A stretch of DNA of 64,000 bases, from NCBI GenBank assembly GCA_963749485.1, contig CAVVMV010000022.1, forward strand, positions 7,740 to 71,739, given 5' to 3'. Under the pieces are notes generated by a model. It was not told the DNA's origin, ran no database searches, and saw only the letters and a list, made by a program, of their open reading frames with translations. The stretch is from JAZGGS01 sp963749485 (GTDB lineage: Bacteria; Bacteroidota; Ignavibacteria; Ignavibacteriales; Ignavibacteriaceae). The first letter of the stretch is position 1, and every line of letters starts with the position of its first letter. A program made the translations under genes and the position numbers. Below, in pieces: positions 20,097-29,842 of this stretch.

Positions 20097-20150
20097 TACT
20101 TCATCAACATTTATCCGCCGCAGTCCCGCCACAGGCGGGCAAGTCTAACG
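20097..20150 (-). repeat. 3' palindrome cassette, copy C
   Basis: Nearly identical to 17437-17496: TTATCCGCCGCAGT, the CCCGCC-ACA-GGCGGG hairpin and AAGTCTAACG. It begins at the stop codon of the T9SS-tailed S41 gene. Confidence 0.75.
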
Positions 20151-22630
20151 AAGGAGGACCATCTTCTTAGTCTGGATGAAATTACCGGCTTGTAGACGAT
20201 ACAAATAAATACCACTTGAAAGTTTGGTGGCATTAAATTCTATTTCATAGTATCCTGCTTCCTGCTCTCCATTCACCAACAGTTCAACTTCTCTTCCGAG
20301 TATATCATAAATCCTCAGCTCAACAAATGTTCTTTCAGGTATTCCATACTTAATTGTTGTTCTAGGATTGAATGGGTTAGGGTAGTTCTGAAATAATTTA
20401 TAACTAATTGGTATTTCTATTTCATCTTCCAACACTTTTTGTTATAATACTAATTGAGTCTTTCCAGAATAACCAGCCGTCACTTTTAATTTCAAAATTA
20501 AATCTGAATGGCTTTGAAAAATTTGAATCAACCCTCAACCGTATAGTAACCAGTAGGTGATACAATTTCTCCTGGTGCTAAGCTTGCAATATATATAGTG
20601 CCGCTAATATATGTTATTAAACTATCATCAGAGGACATAGTAATCGATAAGTTTTCAACTGTGAAGGTTTGTCCCTCATTTTCTACAAATGGTCTAACCG
20701 TATATTTTTTAGGAACAGGATTGTAGGTAGTATCGATAAAGAATCAATTTCTATCGGTCCTGCTGTAGTAAATCGCTGCATATTAGAAAATGTAAATGAT
20801 TCACCTGTATTATTATCAATGGTTTTAATCCCAAGTTTATAAAATTCCTCTATATTTGGTAATTTACCCAATCACCTTGCCAATTCTCTAAGGACTCAGT
20901 TTTTCTAGGTCAATTGAATCAATGAAAGTAGTTTCTAAATTCTCTATGTAAACTCTAGCTGTTACATTGTGAGAGTTGGGATTTTCAACTATGGCTGAAA
21001 CACTAACGGTATCACTTACTTCATAATAATGTGTGTCTGTTAAAACATTACGTCCATAAACTAAATTACCCATCCATTCAAGTGCCGCCTCTACAACGGC
21101 ATCCTTACCCTGAGCTACATCATCTTTATTATGCCATACTGCAAAATCAATTGGTAGCTCCTTCCGATTCAAGAAATAGGCATTATCAGAGACAAGAGCA
21201 TAATCTTGCTTAGAATAGTTTAGATACCAATCCGGAAAACCACCAATTGAATTACTTAACCCCAGGCTTCCACAAGTTGGTTTACCAAATGTTCTTGACA
21301 TTCTTCCCAGATGTGATAGTCTGTATGCATTTCTTATCACCCATACTGATGCAAAATGGACCAGTTAATAAGGCAATTGGACGTTCATATTTATCCGGGG
21401 GTGAACCGGCTTAATCGAGATGTTGAAGTGAGTCACCAGTTCAAACATAGTGTCCAATTATTCGGACTACACCTGAATGCATCTATCATTGTATATATTT
21501 CTTTTCATTTGCTAAAATTCCGAAAGCTTCTTGCCAAACTTGGCTAATCCATCCACCACCCGTAAATCTCATATCAATGATCAAAGCGTCTGTGTTTTTT
21601 AATGAATCAACTGCCTCAAGCATTTTTTGGTTCATTTTGAAAGTAACCATATGATGGAATATATATATGTAGCCTATATTGGTATTTTGTATTATACCAT
21701 AGGATATGGGTTCAGTATTAAAATTGGAGGGAAATGGCACAGGTGGAAATGGTACACCGGGAATAGGCATTTGTTCGTTATTTGTCATTGATGATGTATT
21801 AAAACTAACCATAGGACTGAGATCTAAATGTACAGTATCCCCTGTTGAATATTTTAGTATATCAATAGTATCAAACAAGTGCCAGTTCATAATCGATCCT
21901 ACAAACATTGCATCATTATGAGCAGTTTCTGATCCACCACTTGCTGGAAATATTGGTAGTTCAGCTTCCATTAACTCATTTAATAAGTCAATCCACTTGA
22001 TACCGTTATAACCAAGTATTACATCACCTGGTTGTAGATTAAGAGGATGACTTGGAGCTCTTTTCTGAAGACTATGATAGTAGAATCGGGTGTAACAGGT
22101 TACTACAGCACCAGCGTGCTTCCCACGTCTCCGTAAGCTGTTATGTGTCAGCAATGGAACTCCTGGATTTAGTGGCGTGGAGAATACTTCATCATCATAT
22201 GCATAGGTATGCCAATCCCTGAGGGAGATAGAAAAATAGTCCATTATTGCAGCAAATCTTCCGCGACTTGTAGATGAGATTTTATCTTGTTATAATAGAA
22301 AGCTTTTAATGTATCCCAGGTTTGCGTTGTCAACCCTAGTGATAAAAACCCATCAAATGCAAGTTCAAGTCCAGCTTTTTATGAATGTGCTTTACATATT
22401 TGCTGCTTCTGTTCGAAAGGTAATCCCGGTCCCCAAGTTGTATCAATAATGTATTGCCAATCTAACTTTGATTCGTAAAAGGATTTTTCAGGTAGTTCTT
22501 TAATATTCGGATCGTGACTTGCTAACTTTAAATAAAACTGGCTCTTGAGTTTGTTCTGTAACCAATCTTGTGCAAGTGTATTAAGTTGTATTAAAAGAAA
22601 TGCAATAAAAAGTAAAGATAAGTTTTTCAT
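20145..22630 (-). CDS. S41-family peptidase with T9SS sorting domain, many frameshifts
   Basis: One gene of roughly 820 codons in at least six frame segments. AAGGAGG precedes the ATG at 22630; then comes a signal peptide (LSLLFIAFLLIQLNTLAQ). A PDZ-like stretch (LQPGDVILGYNGIKWIDLL) precedes the S41 core NIGYIYIFHH and SLKNTDALIIDMRFTGGG; a recovered frame reads LLTGPFCISMGDKNAYRL, the serine region. CARDB-like domains follow, then the T9SS tail LFQNYPNPFNPRTTIKYG to QTKKMVLLR. By family it is a C-terminal-processing-type serine peptidase, here secreted by T9SS. The frameshift density is higher than for most genes in the window, so real decay is possible. Confidence 0.7.
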
Positions 22631-23091
22631 AGCAACCTCCTTAATGAGTGGAATTGAAAAATATATTCAACACACTCTACGCCTTGGGGGAAGCACAATA
22701 TTCTGGAATGAATTAAGAGTAACGATAATCAATACGTTTCTCTCAAGGGGTAGATAATAATTACTGACTCAAATTGGTGATATTATTTGTTAGAAACAAC
22801 GAATGGTGAACGATTAGGTACAGTTGGTATTTGGTAAGTAACAATATTTAATCCAAGAAAACCTAAGAAAAGTATACCGCAGTAAGTTGGGTGTTCGCAA
22901 TAAAGTTTTTGAACAGTTCGATCCAGGAGGATTGGATAAATTATTTTAATTAGTCTATCTTTGTTTGTAATGTTTACTAACCAATTAAATGATTCATTCA
23001 TCAATAATCACCAGGTAGAGAAAAAGTCCCTACCAAAGGCCCTACTCACTCCCTACTTAATCAGCGGGATTCCATTTGGCTTTAAAAATAC
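22631..23091. other. intergenic region without supported gene
   Basis: Apart from the ribosome binding site of the S41 gene next to 22631, no gene, RNA or strong repeat is seen. A 73-codon open frame on the minus strand has no family resemblance and is rejected. Confidence 0.5.
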
Positions 23092-23124
23092 AAAACCCTC
23101 AAAACAATGTGTTTCAAGGGTTTT
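23092..23124 (-). terminator. terminator after a tRNA relic
   Basis: Stem AAAACCCT / AAGGGTTTT with extended imperfect pairing; on the minus strand it ends in a T-run. It lies directly after the 3' end of the relic at 23128-23209, just as the intact tRNA is followed by the hairpin at 23219-23247. Confidence 0.7.
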
Positions 23125-23127
23125 AAT

Positions 23128-23209
23128 GTGTGGCCCAGATGGACCCGCCTGCGCTGTAACTTTTAACTCTGCCTTAACTTCGGCGGGCAGGCTCGAATCT
23201 TATTTGATT
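23128..23209 (-). repeat. second tRNA(CAU) 3' relic interrupted by a GC-rich palindrome
   Basis: GTGTGGCCCAGATGGA matches the 3' end of the intact tRNA. It is then interrupted by about 47 bases bounded by CCCGCCTGCG and CGGGCAGG, and resumes with CTCGAA and a degenerate stretch ending TTTGATT, the same break point as the relic at 15298-15335. The inserted piece is a palindrome-ended, GC-rich element resembling the palindromes at 17465 and 20120. Confidence 0.7.
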
Positions 23210-23218
23210 TTAAAACTA

Positions 23219-23247
23219 AAAACCTCAAGATCTTATCCTGAGGTTTT
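23219..23247 (-). terminator. terminator of tRNA(CAU)
   Basis: A 9-bp perfect stem AAAACCTCA / TGAGGTTTT lies five bases beyond the tRNA 3' end. On the minus strand it gives a hairpin plus T-run. Confidence 0.85.
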
Positions 23248-23251
23248 AATG

Positions 23252-23325
23252 TGGGCCCAGATGGACTCGAACCACCGACCCTTTGATTATGAGTCAAATG
23301 CTCTAACCAACTGAGCTATGGGCCC
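23252..23325 (-). tRNA. tRNA with CAU anticodon (Met or Ile2)
   Basis: 74 nt with a 7-bp acceptor stem (GGGCCCA / TGGGCCC), D arm TAGCTCAG, anticodon stem TTTGA / TCAAA around CTCATAA, and T arm GGTTCGAGTCC. The discriminator is A and CCA is not encoded. The CAU anticodon means elongator Met or lysidine-modified Ile2; the sequence alone does not decide, and it is probably not the initiator. Its 3' half is duplicated at 15298 and, degraded, at 23128. Confidence 0.95.
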
Positions 23326-23360
23326 AAAAATTAAGTTACAAATTTAATACGATTGAACTC

Positions 23361-24249
23361 CTAAATCAACAGCAACAGGGTTGCATAAAATGAAATCAAA
23401 GTTTCTCCTTTATCTTTTTTAATCGTGAGAGGAGCAGATCCTTCGAAATGATTATTTACATTTACAAATAAATCAACCTCCCGGTTCTTCAAGTCCCGGA
23501 TCATTTCAATTATTCCGTTCAGTTCCTTATCACGGTTTATGTAAATCTTGTTCCAATTATCGTTTGCTAATTTTTCAATTCCCTTTCTATCAGGTCCGTG
23601 CAGACGGATAACTGCCGATCGCTTAATATAATCTTTATAGTCCAGGTAAACTTTTGAAACAGCAGGCATATAATATCCTTCTAAAAAAACCGGCGTTATA
23701 TTTAAATCAGAAAGAAATTGAAAATATGATTTATTTAGATAATTTGGATTTCTTATCTCAATTCCAATAGGCGGAGCATCGCTCTCTAAATTACTATAGA
23801 ATTTATTGAATTTATCCTGGAATTCTGAAAGTGAGCTCATTTTCTGTTTATTCAAATATTCAAACTGAAAAATTAGACAGCCAATATTATCCTTTAAAGG
23901 ATCAAGTGTCCTTATAAATTCATCAAAGAGATCATTTGATAAGAAATAAGGATTAGGATTAAGTTGTTCATCTTTACTTCTTTTATAATAATGAGTTAAA
24001 GTGATTGAATTGGGAACTTTAATAGTGAATAGGAAGTCTATTTGGAACGGAGTTTTTATAAGATTCTACAATACTGCTATTTGGCAAAACAGCTTTAGAA
24101 GGAGGAAAAAGTGACCAGAACCATTGATCGACTTCTACAGTATTGTATATTTGTGAATACTCCTGGAGATAATTAATTTTTTGTTTATTAGAATAAACTA
24201 ATTCACGCCACGAATCATACTTCCAGCTGCAAGTTCCAATCCTTAACAT
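23361..24249 (-). CDS. DUF72 family protein, one frameshift
   Basis: About 295 residues after joining near 24045 (one extra base). The N-terminus RIGTCSWKYDSWRELVYS and YNTVEVDQWFWSLFPPSK, then IGIEIRNPNYLN and VIRLHGPDRKGIEKLANDNW, are the hallmarks of DUF72, a TIM-barrel fold related to xylose isomerase-type enzymes but without assigned activity. It starts two bases after the MORN lipoprotein gene, so it is the last gene of the operon HIT - MORN - DUF72. Confidence 0.85.
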
Positions 24250-24251
24250 TG

Positions 24252-24818
24252 TTAGAACGGGTATTTTTCAACTTTGTTGAATAAACTATCAATACCTGTA
24301 TCTGAAGAATCTATCTCATCAAAATTTTTATTATAGGATTCATTTCCATTAGGATCGTATTGATACCACCATGCAACTCGATTTCCTTTATGGAAACTTC
24401 CTTCCTCTTTTAATTCTCCGGATTCATAGTACCACACCCACCTGCCTTCAGGCATATCATCAACAAAATATCCTTCGGATTCAAGCTTACCTGATTCATA
24501 ATAATACTTCCATTCACCTGTATTGGCATTGTTTTCAATCATACCAATTATTTCTTCATTGCCATTTTCAAAATAGAGTTTAAAGCTACCGTGTTTAACT
24601 CCATCTACAATTTCATATTCAATAATCTTATCATCAATCCGAGCCCGCTCTATGCCTGTAAAAGGAATTTTCTTACCACGTTCATATATCAGGTTATCTC
24701 TTATTTCAAGATCATTTTCTGTTAGTTTAACATTATCACCGCAGGATATAACTAAAAACTGTATTAAGCTTGCAATAATTATCGGAAATATTTTAGCGAA
24801 AGAAATTCTTGTAAACAT
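24252..24818 (-). CDS. MORN_2-repeat lipoprotein
   Basis: 188 residues. An N-terminal lipobox (LIQFLVISCGD) predicts a lipoprotein anchored by Cys 26. At least three MORN_2/YwqK-type repeats follow (GVKHGSFKLYFENGNEE, NTGEWKYYYESGKLESEG, PEGRWVWYYESGELKEEG). These repeats are common in Bacteroidota lipoproteins of unknown role; database labels such as YwqK antitoxin should not be taken as function. It is in an operon with HIT and DUF72 genes. Confidence 0.85.
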   Translation of the reverse strand: MFTRISFAKIFPIIIASLIQFLVISCGDNVKLTENDLEIRDNLIYERGKKIPFTGIERARIDDKIIEYEIVDGVKHGSFKLYFENGNEEIIGMIENNANTGEWKYYYESGKLESEGYFVDDMPEGRWVWYYESGELKEEGSFHKGNRVAWWYQYDPNGNESYNKNFDEIDSSDTGIDSLFNKVEKYPF

Positions 24819-24897
24819 GGCTATCCAGTTTTTATTGAATTGAAATTTTCTAATTATACCAGGAAGGTTACGAAAGATATTATATTAAAATTATTAA

Positions 24898-25405
24898 TTA
24901 CTCATTTAATACTTTTTGATAAGCTTCAAGAAGTTTTTCCTTTGTCTGCTTTTAATTCCAACGAAATGACTTTGACTTCTCCCAGTACGGGCATAAAGTT
25001 TGTATCGCCACTCCACCTAGGAACAATATGAAAATGGAAATGTTCATCAATACCTGCGCCGCCAACTCTTCCAAGGTTGGCTCCAATATTAAACCCCTGA
25101 GGTTGATAAATTTCTGTAAGAGCTTTTTTTGCAACTTGTAACTGCTTCATCAATTCTGCCGATTCTTCAACTGTAAGATCTGTTAACTCATCCATATGCC
25201 TGTTCGGCACAATCATCAAATGTCCATTGTTGTATGGATAAAGGTTAAGCATTGTAAGCATAATATCATTTTTATAAATAAGAAGGTTATCAGGATCGGA
25301 AACATCCTTTAGAGCAGCATCGCAGAAAATACAAACATTATCTATCTGTTCTTCTCTGAATGATTCTATATATTTTGAACGCCAGGGTGACCAGAGATTA
25401 TCCAT
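24898..25405 (-). CDS. HIT family nucleotide hydrolase, late frameshift
   Basis: About 168 residues. NVCIFCDAALKD suggests a zinc-binding CxxC segment, LYPYNNGHLMIVPNRH is the fold core, and DEHFHFHIVPRW is the histidine triad (HxHxH) whose middle His forms the nucleotidyl intermediate. By family it hydrolyses or transfers nucleoside monophosphates, such as AppA-type or FHIT-type substrates. The frame shifts near 24950, after GEVKVISLEL; read across, the end becomes TKEKLLEAYQKVLNE, the normal C-terminal helix. Confidence 0.88.
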
Positions 25406-25467
25406 AGTATTTTTTAAAAGTACAATGATTGTATCGAATTGCCTGAATTAACAGACAGCATTAATTT

Positions 25468-27561
25468 TTAATTTCCTTCTTCTCTAGATTTATTATACTC
25501 ATCAATCACTTTTTGTTCAACTTCTTTAGGCACTTCTTCATAATGATCAAATTTCCTGTGATGAACACCTCTTCCCTGTGTTAAGCTTCTTAGATGAGAA
25601 GAATACCTGTAAAGTTCTGCCAGCGGAACGTGTGCTTTTATAATCTGGAACTGACCATCGGACTCCATTCCAAGTATTTTACCTCGCTTACTGGAAATAT
25701 CTCCCATTACATCACCCATATAATCTTCCGGGACTTTTATTTCAATTTCATAAATGGGTTCAAGCAGGCAAGGATTTGCAACCATAAAACCCTTTTTAAA
25801 ACATTGCGAAGCAGCAATTTTAAATGACATTTCATCCGAATCTACATTATGAAAAGTACCATCAAACAGAGTTACTCTAACATCAACTACTTTATTTCCG
25901 GCAAGAACACCTCTAGCCATTATTTCCTGGATCCCTTTGTCGACAGCAGGTATAAACCTGCCGGGAACAACTCCACCAACAATAGCATTAACAAACTCAA
26001 ATCCTTTTCCTCTTGGAAGAGGTTCCATTTTAAAGTGTACATGCCCATACTGACCTCTGCCGCCGGATTGCTTTTTATGTTTATACTCAACATCAGCAAC
26101 TTGTTTTTTCATAGTTTCCCGGAAAGGAATTCTTGGTTCGAGGAGATCAACTTCCACACTGTATCTTTCTTTTAGACGTTTAACTGCAAGAGTTAATTGA
26201 GTTTCACCTTGGCCTGAAATTATTGTTTGTGAAATTTCAGGATCAAATTTTACGTTGAATGAAGGATCTTCTTCATGCAATGTATGTAAACCGGTTGCAA
26301 TTTTATCTTCATCGCCTTTTGCTTTAGGAACAATTGCACCTCTGATAACCGCTTCAGGAAATACAATAGGAGTAATTATTACAGGATAATTTTTTGAAGC
26401 AAGCGTGTTATTTGTGTGTGAGTCCTTGAGTTTAACAACTGCTCCAATATCGCCGGCAAAAATCTGCGAAACCTCTTTTCTGTGATGCCCATTTAAGATT
26501 GATAACTGGTTAAGCCGCTCGCCTTTATTATTTGCTTCATTTAGCAAATCCATACCGGCAGTAATCTTACCAGAGTAAACCTTGAATAAGGAAAGTTCTC
26601 CTACGTGTGGTTCGGAAATTGTTTTAAATATAAACATAACAGGTTCGCCGTTAGGATCGGGTTTAATCTTTATCGATTCATCTTTACCTGCGAGAATAGC
26701 TTCTTCTCCACCCTTTGCCGAAGGTGAAGGAAAATAATCAGTAACAAAATCCAAAAAATTATTAGTTCCAACAGCCTTGGTAGCCGAAGCAGCAAAGACA
26801 GGTACAAGGCTCCTGTTTGCAATTCCCATTTTTAAACCAGCTTTCAAATCTTCATCGGAGAGTGTGCCTTCTTCAAAGTACTTATTCATTAACTCTTCGG
26901 AATTTTCAGCAACCGATTCTATCAATTCGGTTCTTAAAGCTTCTGCTTCTAATTTTACATCATCCGGGATTTCAACTTCGGTTACTTTTCTGCTGCCTGC
27001 ATCGCCATAAGTGTATGCTTTCATTTTAATAACATCAACAACAGTATCAAAATTTATTCCTTCGGAAACCGGGAAAGTAATAACCGTTGCGTTGGAACTT
27101 ATGCGGTCTTTTACCTGCCGTAAAGTATCATTAAAAGTAGAATGTTCGTTATCAACTTTGTTAATAATAACAGATGACGGAACGTTATATTCTGAAATAA
27201 AATTATTTGCAACCTCAGAGCCAACCTCAACACCTTCTGCAGATCTTAATACCAGCACTGCATTATCGCAAACTTTCATTGCACTTTTAATATCGCCAAC
27301 AAAATCGGAATAACCCGGCGTATCCAGTATGTTAACTTTTATATTATTCCAGGCAAGGTGCATTAGTGAAGTTGAGATTGAAATTTGTTTATCAATTTCG
27401 TTAGAAGTGTAATCGGAAATAGTGTTACCTTCGGTAATGCTTCCAATTCTGTTTGTTTCTCCTGCAGTGAAAAGAAGAATTTCAGAAAATGAAGTCTTGC
27501 CACTGCTGCCATGCCCAATTAAAGCAATATTCCTTATTGATTCAGTTCCGAACTCTTTCAA
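25468..27561 (-). CDS. EF-G-like translational GTPase (EF-G2 type)
   Basis: 697 residues, intact. GTPase motifs: G1 GHGSSGKTS, G3 DTPGYSDFVG, G4 NKVD. Domain II follows, then the domain III-V region (YKHKKQSGGRGQYGHVHFKM, PCLLEPIYEIEIKVPEDYMG, HVPLAELYRYSSHLRSLTQG). The switch I segment reads YTSNEIDKQISIST where canonical EF-G has a RGITI box, which marks the EF-G2-like paralogue group rather than the main translocase. Function of such paralogues is not uniform (backup translocation or ribosome recycling). It lies upstream of the HIT gene and downstream of two small envelope genes. Confidence 0.9.
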   Translation of the reverse strand: MKEFGTESIRNIALIGHGSSGKTSFSEILLFTAGETNRIGSITEGNTISDYTSNEIDKQISISTSLMHLAWNNIKVNILDTPGYSDFVGDIKSAMKVCDNAVLVLRSAEGVEVGSEVANNFISEYNVPSSVIINKVDNEHSTFNDTLRQVKDRISSNATVITFPVSEGINFDTVVDVIKMKAYTYGDAGSRKVTEVEIPDDVKLEAEALRTELIESVAENSEELMNKYFEEGTLSDEDLKAGLKMGIANRSLVPVFAASATKAVGTNNFLDFVTDYFPSPSAKGGEEAILAGKDESIKIKPDPNGEPVMFIFKTISEPHVGELSLFKVYSGKITAGMDLLNEANNKGERLNQLSILNGHHRKEVSQIFAGDIGAVVKLKDSHTNNTLASKNYPVIITPIVFPEAVIRGAIVPKAKGDEDKIATGLHTLHEEDPSFNVKFDPEISQTIISGQGETQLTLAVKRLKERYSVEVDLLEPRIPFRETMKKQVADVEYKHKKQSGGRGQYGHVHFKMEPLPRGKGFEFVNAIVGGVVPGRFIPAVDKGIQEIMARGVLAGNKVVDVRVTLFDGTFHNVDSDEMSFKIAASQCFKKGFMVANPCLLEPIYEIEIKVPEDYMGDVMGDISSKRGKILGMESDGQFQIIKAHVPLAELYRYSSHLRSLTQGRGVHHRKFDHYEEVPKEVEQKVIDEYNKSREEGN

Positions 27562-27601
27562 ATATACCCTCCTGGTATTTTATAGTTTAATTTATGAAAT
27601 A

Positions 27602-27985
27602 TTATTTTTTGAAGTGACTTATGAAAGTATTAAGCCCGTTAGCAATTGCCCTAAAATTATTTACCAGCGTCATCAAAGGACCTTCTATTCCACCCCGAGC
27701 TCTTTCTTCAAGACTTAGAATGGTATCGACCCTATTTTTAACGCTTTGAACGATGTTTTTTGAGGTTTGAATTTGACCCTTAGCATCTTCTGTAATGGTT
27801 GAAATTTTTTCTGTAAGATCCGATACATTAACCATCAAAGTGCTGATCTCTGAAGAAATTTCATTAAGATCTTTCTGCATTGCATTAAGCGAGTTGGTAA
27901 TTTTAGCCAGGTAAAAAATAAGAGCAATGCAAAGAGCTGATGCTGAAATAAGCAGAATAACTGTGAAAATATTTATAATATCCAT
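27602..27985 (-). CDS. DUF948-like small membrane coiled-coil protein
   Basis: 127 residues: one N-terminal transmembrane helix (IFTVILLISASALCIALIFYL) and a long heptad-rich region (SLNAMQKDLNEISSEISTLM and VSDLTEKISTI). This matches DUF948-type proteins, often paired with YtxH proteins as here, ten bases downstream. Role unknown; general-stress association is known for the YtxH/DUF948 pair in Firmicutes. Confidence 0.75.
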   Translation of the reverse strand: MDIINIFTVILLISASALCIALIFYLAKITNSLNAMQKDLNEISSEISTLMVNVSDLTEKISTITEDAKGQIQTSKNIVQSVKNRVDTILSLEERARGGIEGPLMTLVNNFRAIANGLNTFISHFKK

Positions 27986-27994
27986 TAAAGAAAA

Positions 27995-28418
27995 TTACTT
28001 TTCTGATTTTTTGGTTTCTTTATATGCATCAACGCCAGCTTTAATCGCGGTCTTTATCTGATCGCGTTTATGCTCTGCAGATTCTTTTCCGGTTTTTATG
28101 TATTCACCAGATTTTACCTTTGCATCCTGGAAAACTTTTTCAGCGTCTTTCATCAACTTATCAGCTTTAACTTTAGCATCACTTATAAGATTTTCAGATT
28201 TCTTTTTGCCATCGTTAATTAGGTTGATTGCTTTGTCTTTAGCTTCAGCAAGATATTTTTCAGCATCATCCAGGTAATCATCCGATTTGCTTTTAATTTC
28301 TTCCCGAAGTTCTTTGCCACTCTTTGGAGCATACAGTAATGCAAACGCAGCTCCAATAGCGCCGCCGGCTAAAAAACCAAGCAATTAAACCTTTGCCAAA
28401 ATTATTTTCGTGTGCCAT
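27995..28418 (-). CDS. YtxH domain protein, one early frameshift
   Basis: About 141 residues. I place the start at 28418 (MAHENNFGKGLIA) because AAAGGAG precedes it at proper spacing. One extra T near 28390 then shifts the frame into LAGGAIGAAFALLYAPKSGKEL, the YtxH glycine-rich membrane segment. The remainder is a Lys/Ala-rich coiled coil with repeats of DAKVKADKLMKDAEK type. Probably a membrane-associated stress protein. Confidence 0.8.
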
Positions 28419-28567
28419 AATTCACTCCTTTCATAAAAAATTTTAGGGTTTTAAATATAATGATAGGCATCTTGAAATTCAAGAAAACAGCTTATAAAAG
28501 CCGTTTTCTTGGGTTAATAATAAAACAGTATTTTCTTAACCAATTATATATATAAAAACATGATTAA

Positions 28568-29821
28568 TTACATGTTTTTAATAATTTCATCTGCAAATTT
28601 TGAAGTACTAACTTTGCGGGCACCCTTCATCTGTCTTGCAAAATCATAAGTAACTACCTTGGAACGAATGGTTCGTTTCATAGCTTTTTCTACCAGGTTT
28701 GCTGCTTTCTTCCAACCAAGGTATTCCAGCATCATTACACCCGAAAGGGTAAGTGATCCCGGATTTACCATATCCTTACCTGCATATTTAGGAGCTGTTC
28801 CATGAGTAGCTTCAAATAATGCAGTATGGTAACCTATGTTTGCTCCCGGAGCCATTCCAAGTCCGCCAACTTGTGCAGCAGCAGCATCAGAAATATAATC
28901 CCCATTTAAATTAGGAGTTGCAAGAACATCATATTCGTCAGGTCTTAACAGCAATTGCTGAAAAATGCTATCAGCAATTCTATCTTTAATAAGAATTTTT
29001 CCAGCTGGGAGTTTTCCATTGTACTTACTCCAGAGTTCATCTTCACTTATTGTAAGATTAGGAAATTCCTTCTTTGCAACTTTATAACCCCAATCCTTAA
29101 ATGAACCTTCGGTAAACTTCATAATATTTCCTTTGTGAACGAGGGTAACACTTGTTCTGCCATTATCTCTTGCAAACTCAATAGCTTTTTTAACTAATCG
29201 AGCTGTTCCAAATTCACTAATCGGTTTAATGCCAATCCCCGAACCGGATCTTATGTTTCTTCTTTGTCATTTTATTTATATAGCTGATTAACTGTCTGCG
29301 CAGCTTTTGTTCCGGATTTAAACTCAATACCGGAATATACATCTTCAGTATTTTCTCTGTAAAGAACTATATCTAAGCAACTGGGGATTTTTCATAGGCG
29401 AAGGTGTACCGCTGTAATACTTTACCGGGCGTACACATGCAAATAAATCAAGCTGCTGACGTAATGATACGTTCAGACTTCTTATACCGCCGCCTATAGG
29501 AGTTGTTAGAGGTCCTTTTATAGCTACACTATATTCGCTAATTGCATCAACAGTTTCTGATGGAAGCCATTTATTCTTTCCATACTTTTTAACCGCTTTA
29601 TCCCCCGCATAAATCTCCATCCAGGAAATTTTCTTTTTTCCTTTATAAGCTTTTTCAACAGAAGCTTCCAACACTCTTTTCGAAGCTTTCCAGATATCAG
29701 GTCCTATTCCATCACCTTCAATAAAACCAATAACCGGTTTATCAGGTACTTGAAGTTGATTGTCTTTAACAACAATTTTTTTACCCGTTGAAGGGACTTT
29801 TATCTTTTTGTATCCAGCCAT
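28568..29821 (-). CDS. icd: NADP-dependent isocitrate dehydrogenase, frameshifted
   Basis: About 417 residues when joined, the normal length. It converts isocitrate to 2-oxoglutarate in the TCA cycle. GFIEGDGIGPDIW is the N-terminal motif, IRSLNVSLRQQLDLFACVRP is the substrate loop with the serine phosphorylated in E. coli Icd, ENTEDVYSGIEF follows, and NLNGDYISDAAAAQVGGLG and EATHGTAPKYAGK are the metal and cofactor regions. The frame breaks near 29365, 29280 and about 29150-29250. As a central-metabolism gene with only indel-type breaks, it argues for sequencing error. Confidence 0.92.
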
Positions 29822-29842
29822 AGTTAAACTCCTTTTATAAAA

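Noticed and set aside
20145..22630. Calling the S41 gene a pseudogene
   Set aside because: Break density is high, but intact genes of central metabolism here are broken the same way, so decay cannot be separated from error.
22783..23004. 73-codon open frame on the minus strand
   Set aside because: No recognisable family, no SD, ordinary chance length for AT-rich DNA.
22961..23314. Open frame on the plus strand overlapping tRNA(CAU)
   Set aside because: It runs through the tRNA relic, two terminators and the antisense of the intact tRNA, so it cannot be a conserved protein gene.
15298..23325. CRISPR array or defence island
   Set aside because: Repeats are hairpins and tRNA pieces without regular spacing or spacers; no Cas or known defence protein is present.
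24252..24818. Antitoxin role for the MORN lipoprotein
   Set aside because: The label comes from database names of YwqK-like repeats; there is no toxin partner nearby and the protein has a lipobox.
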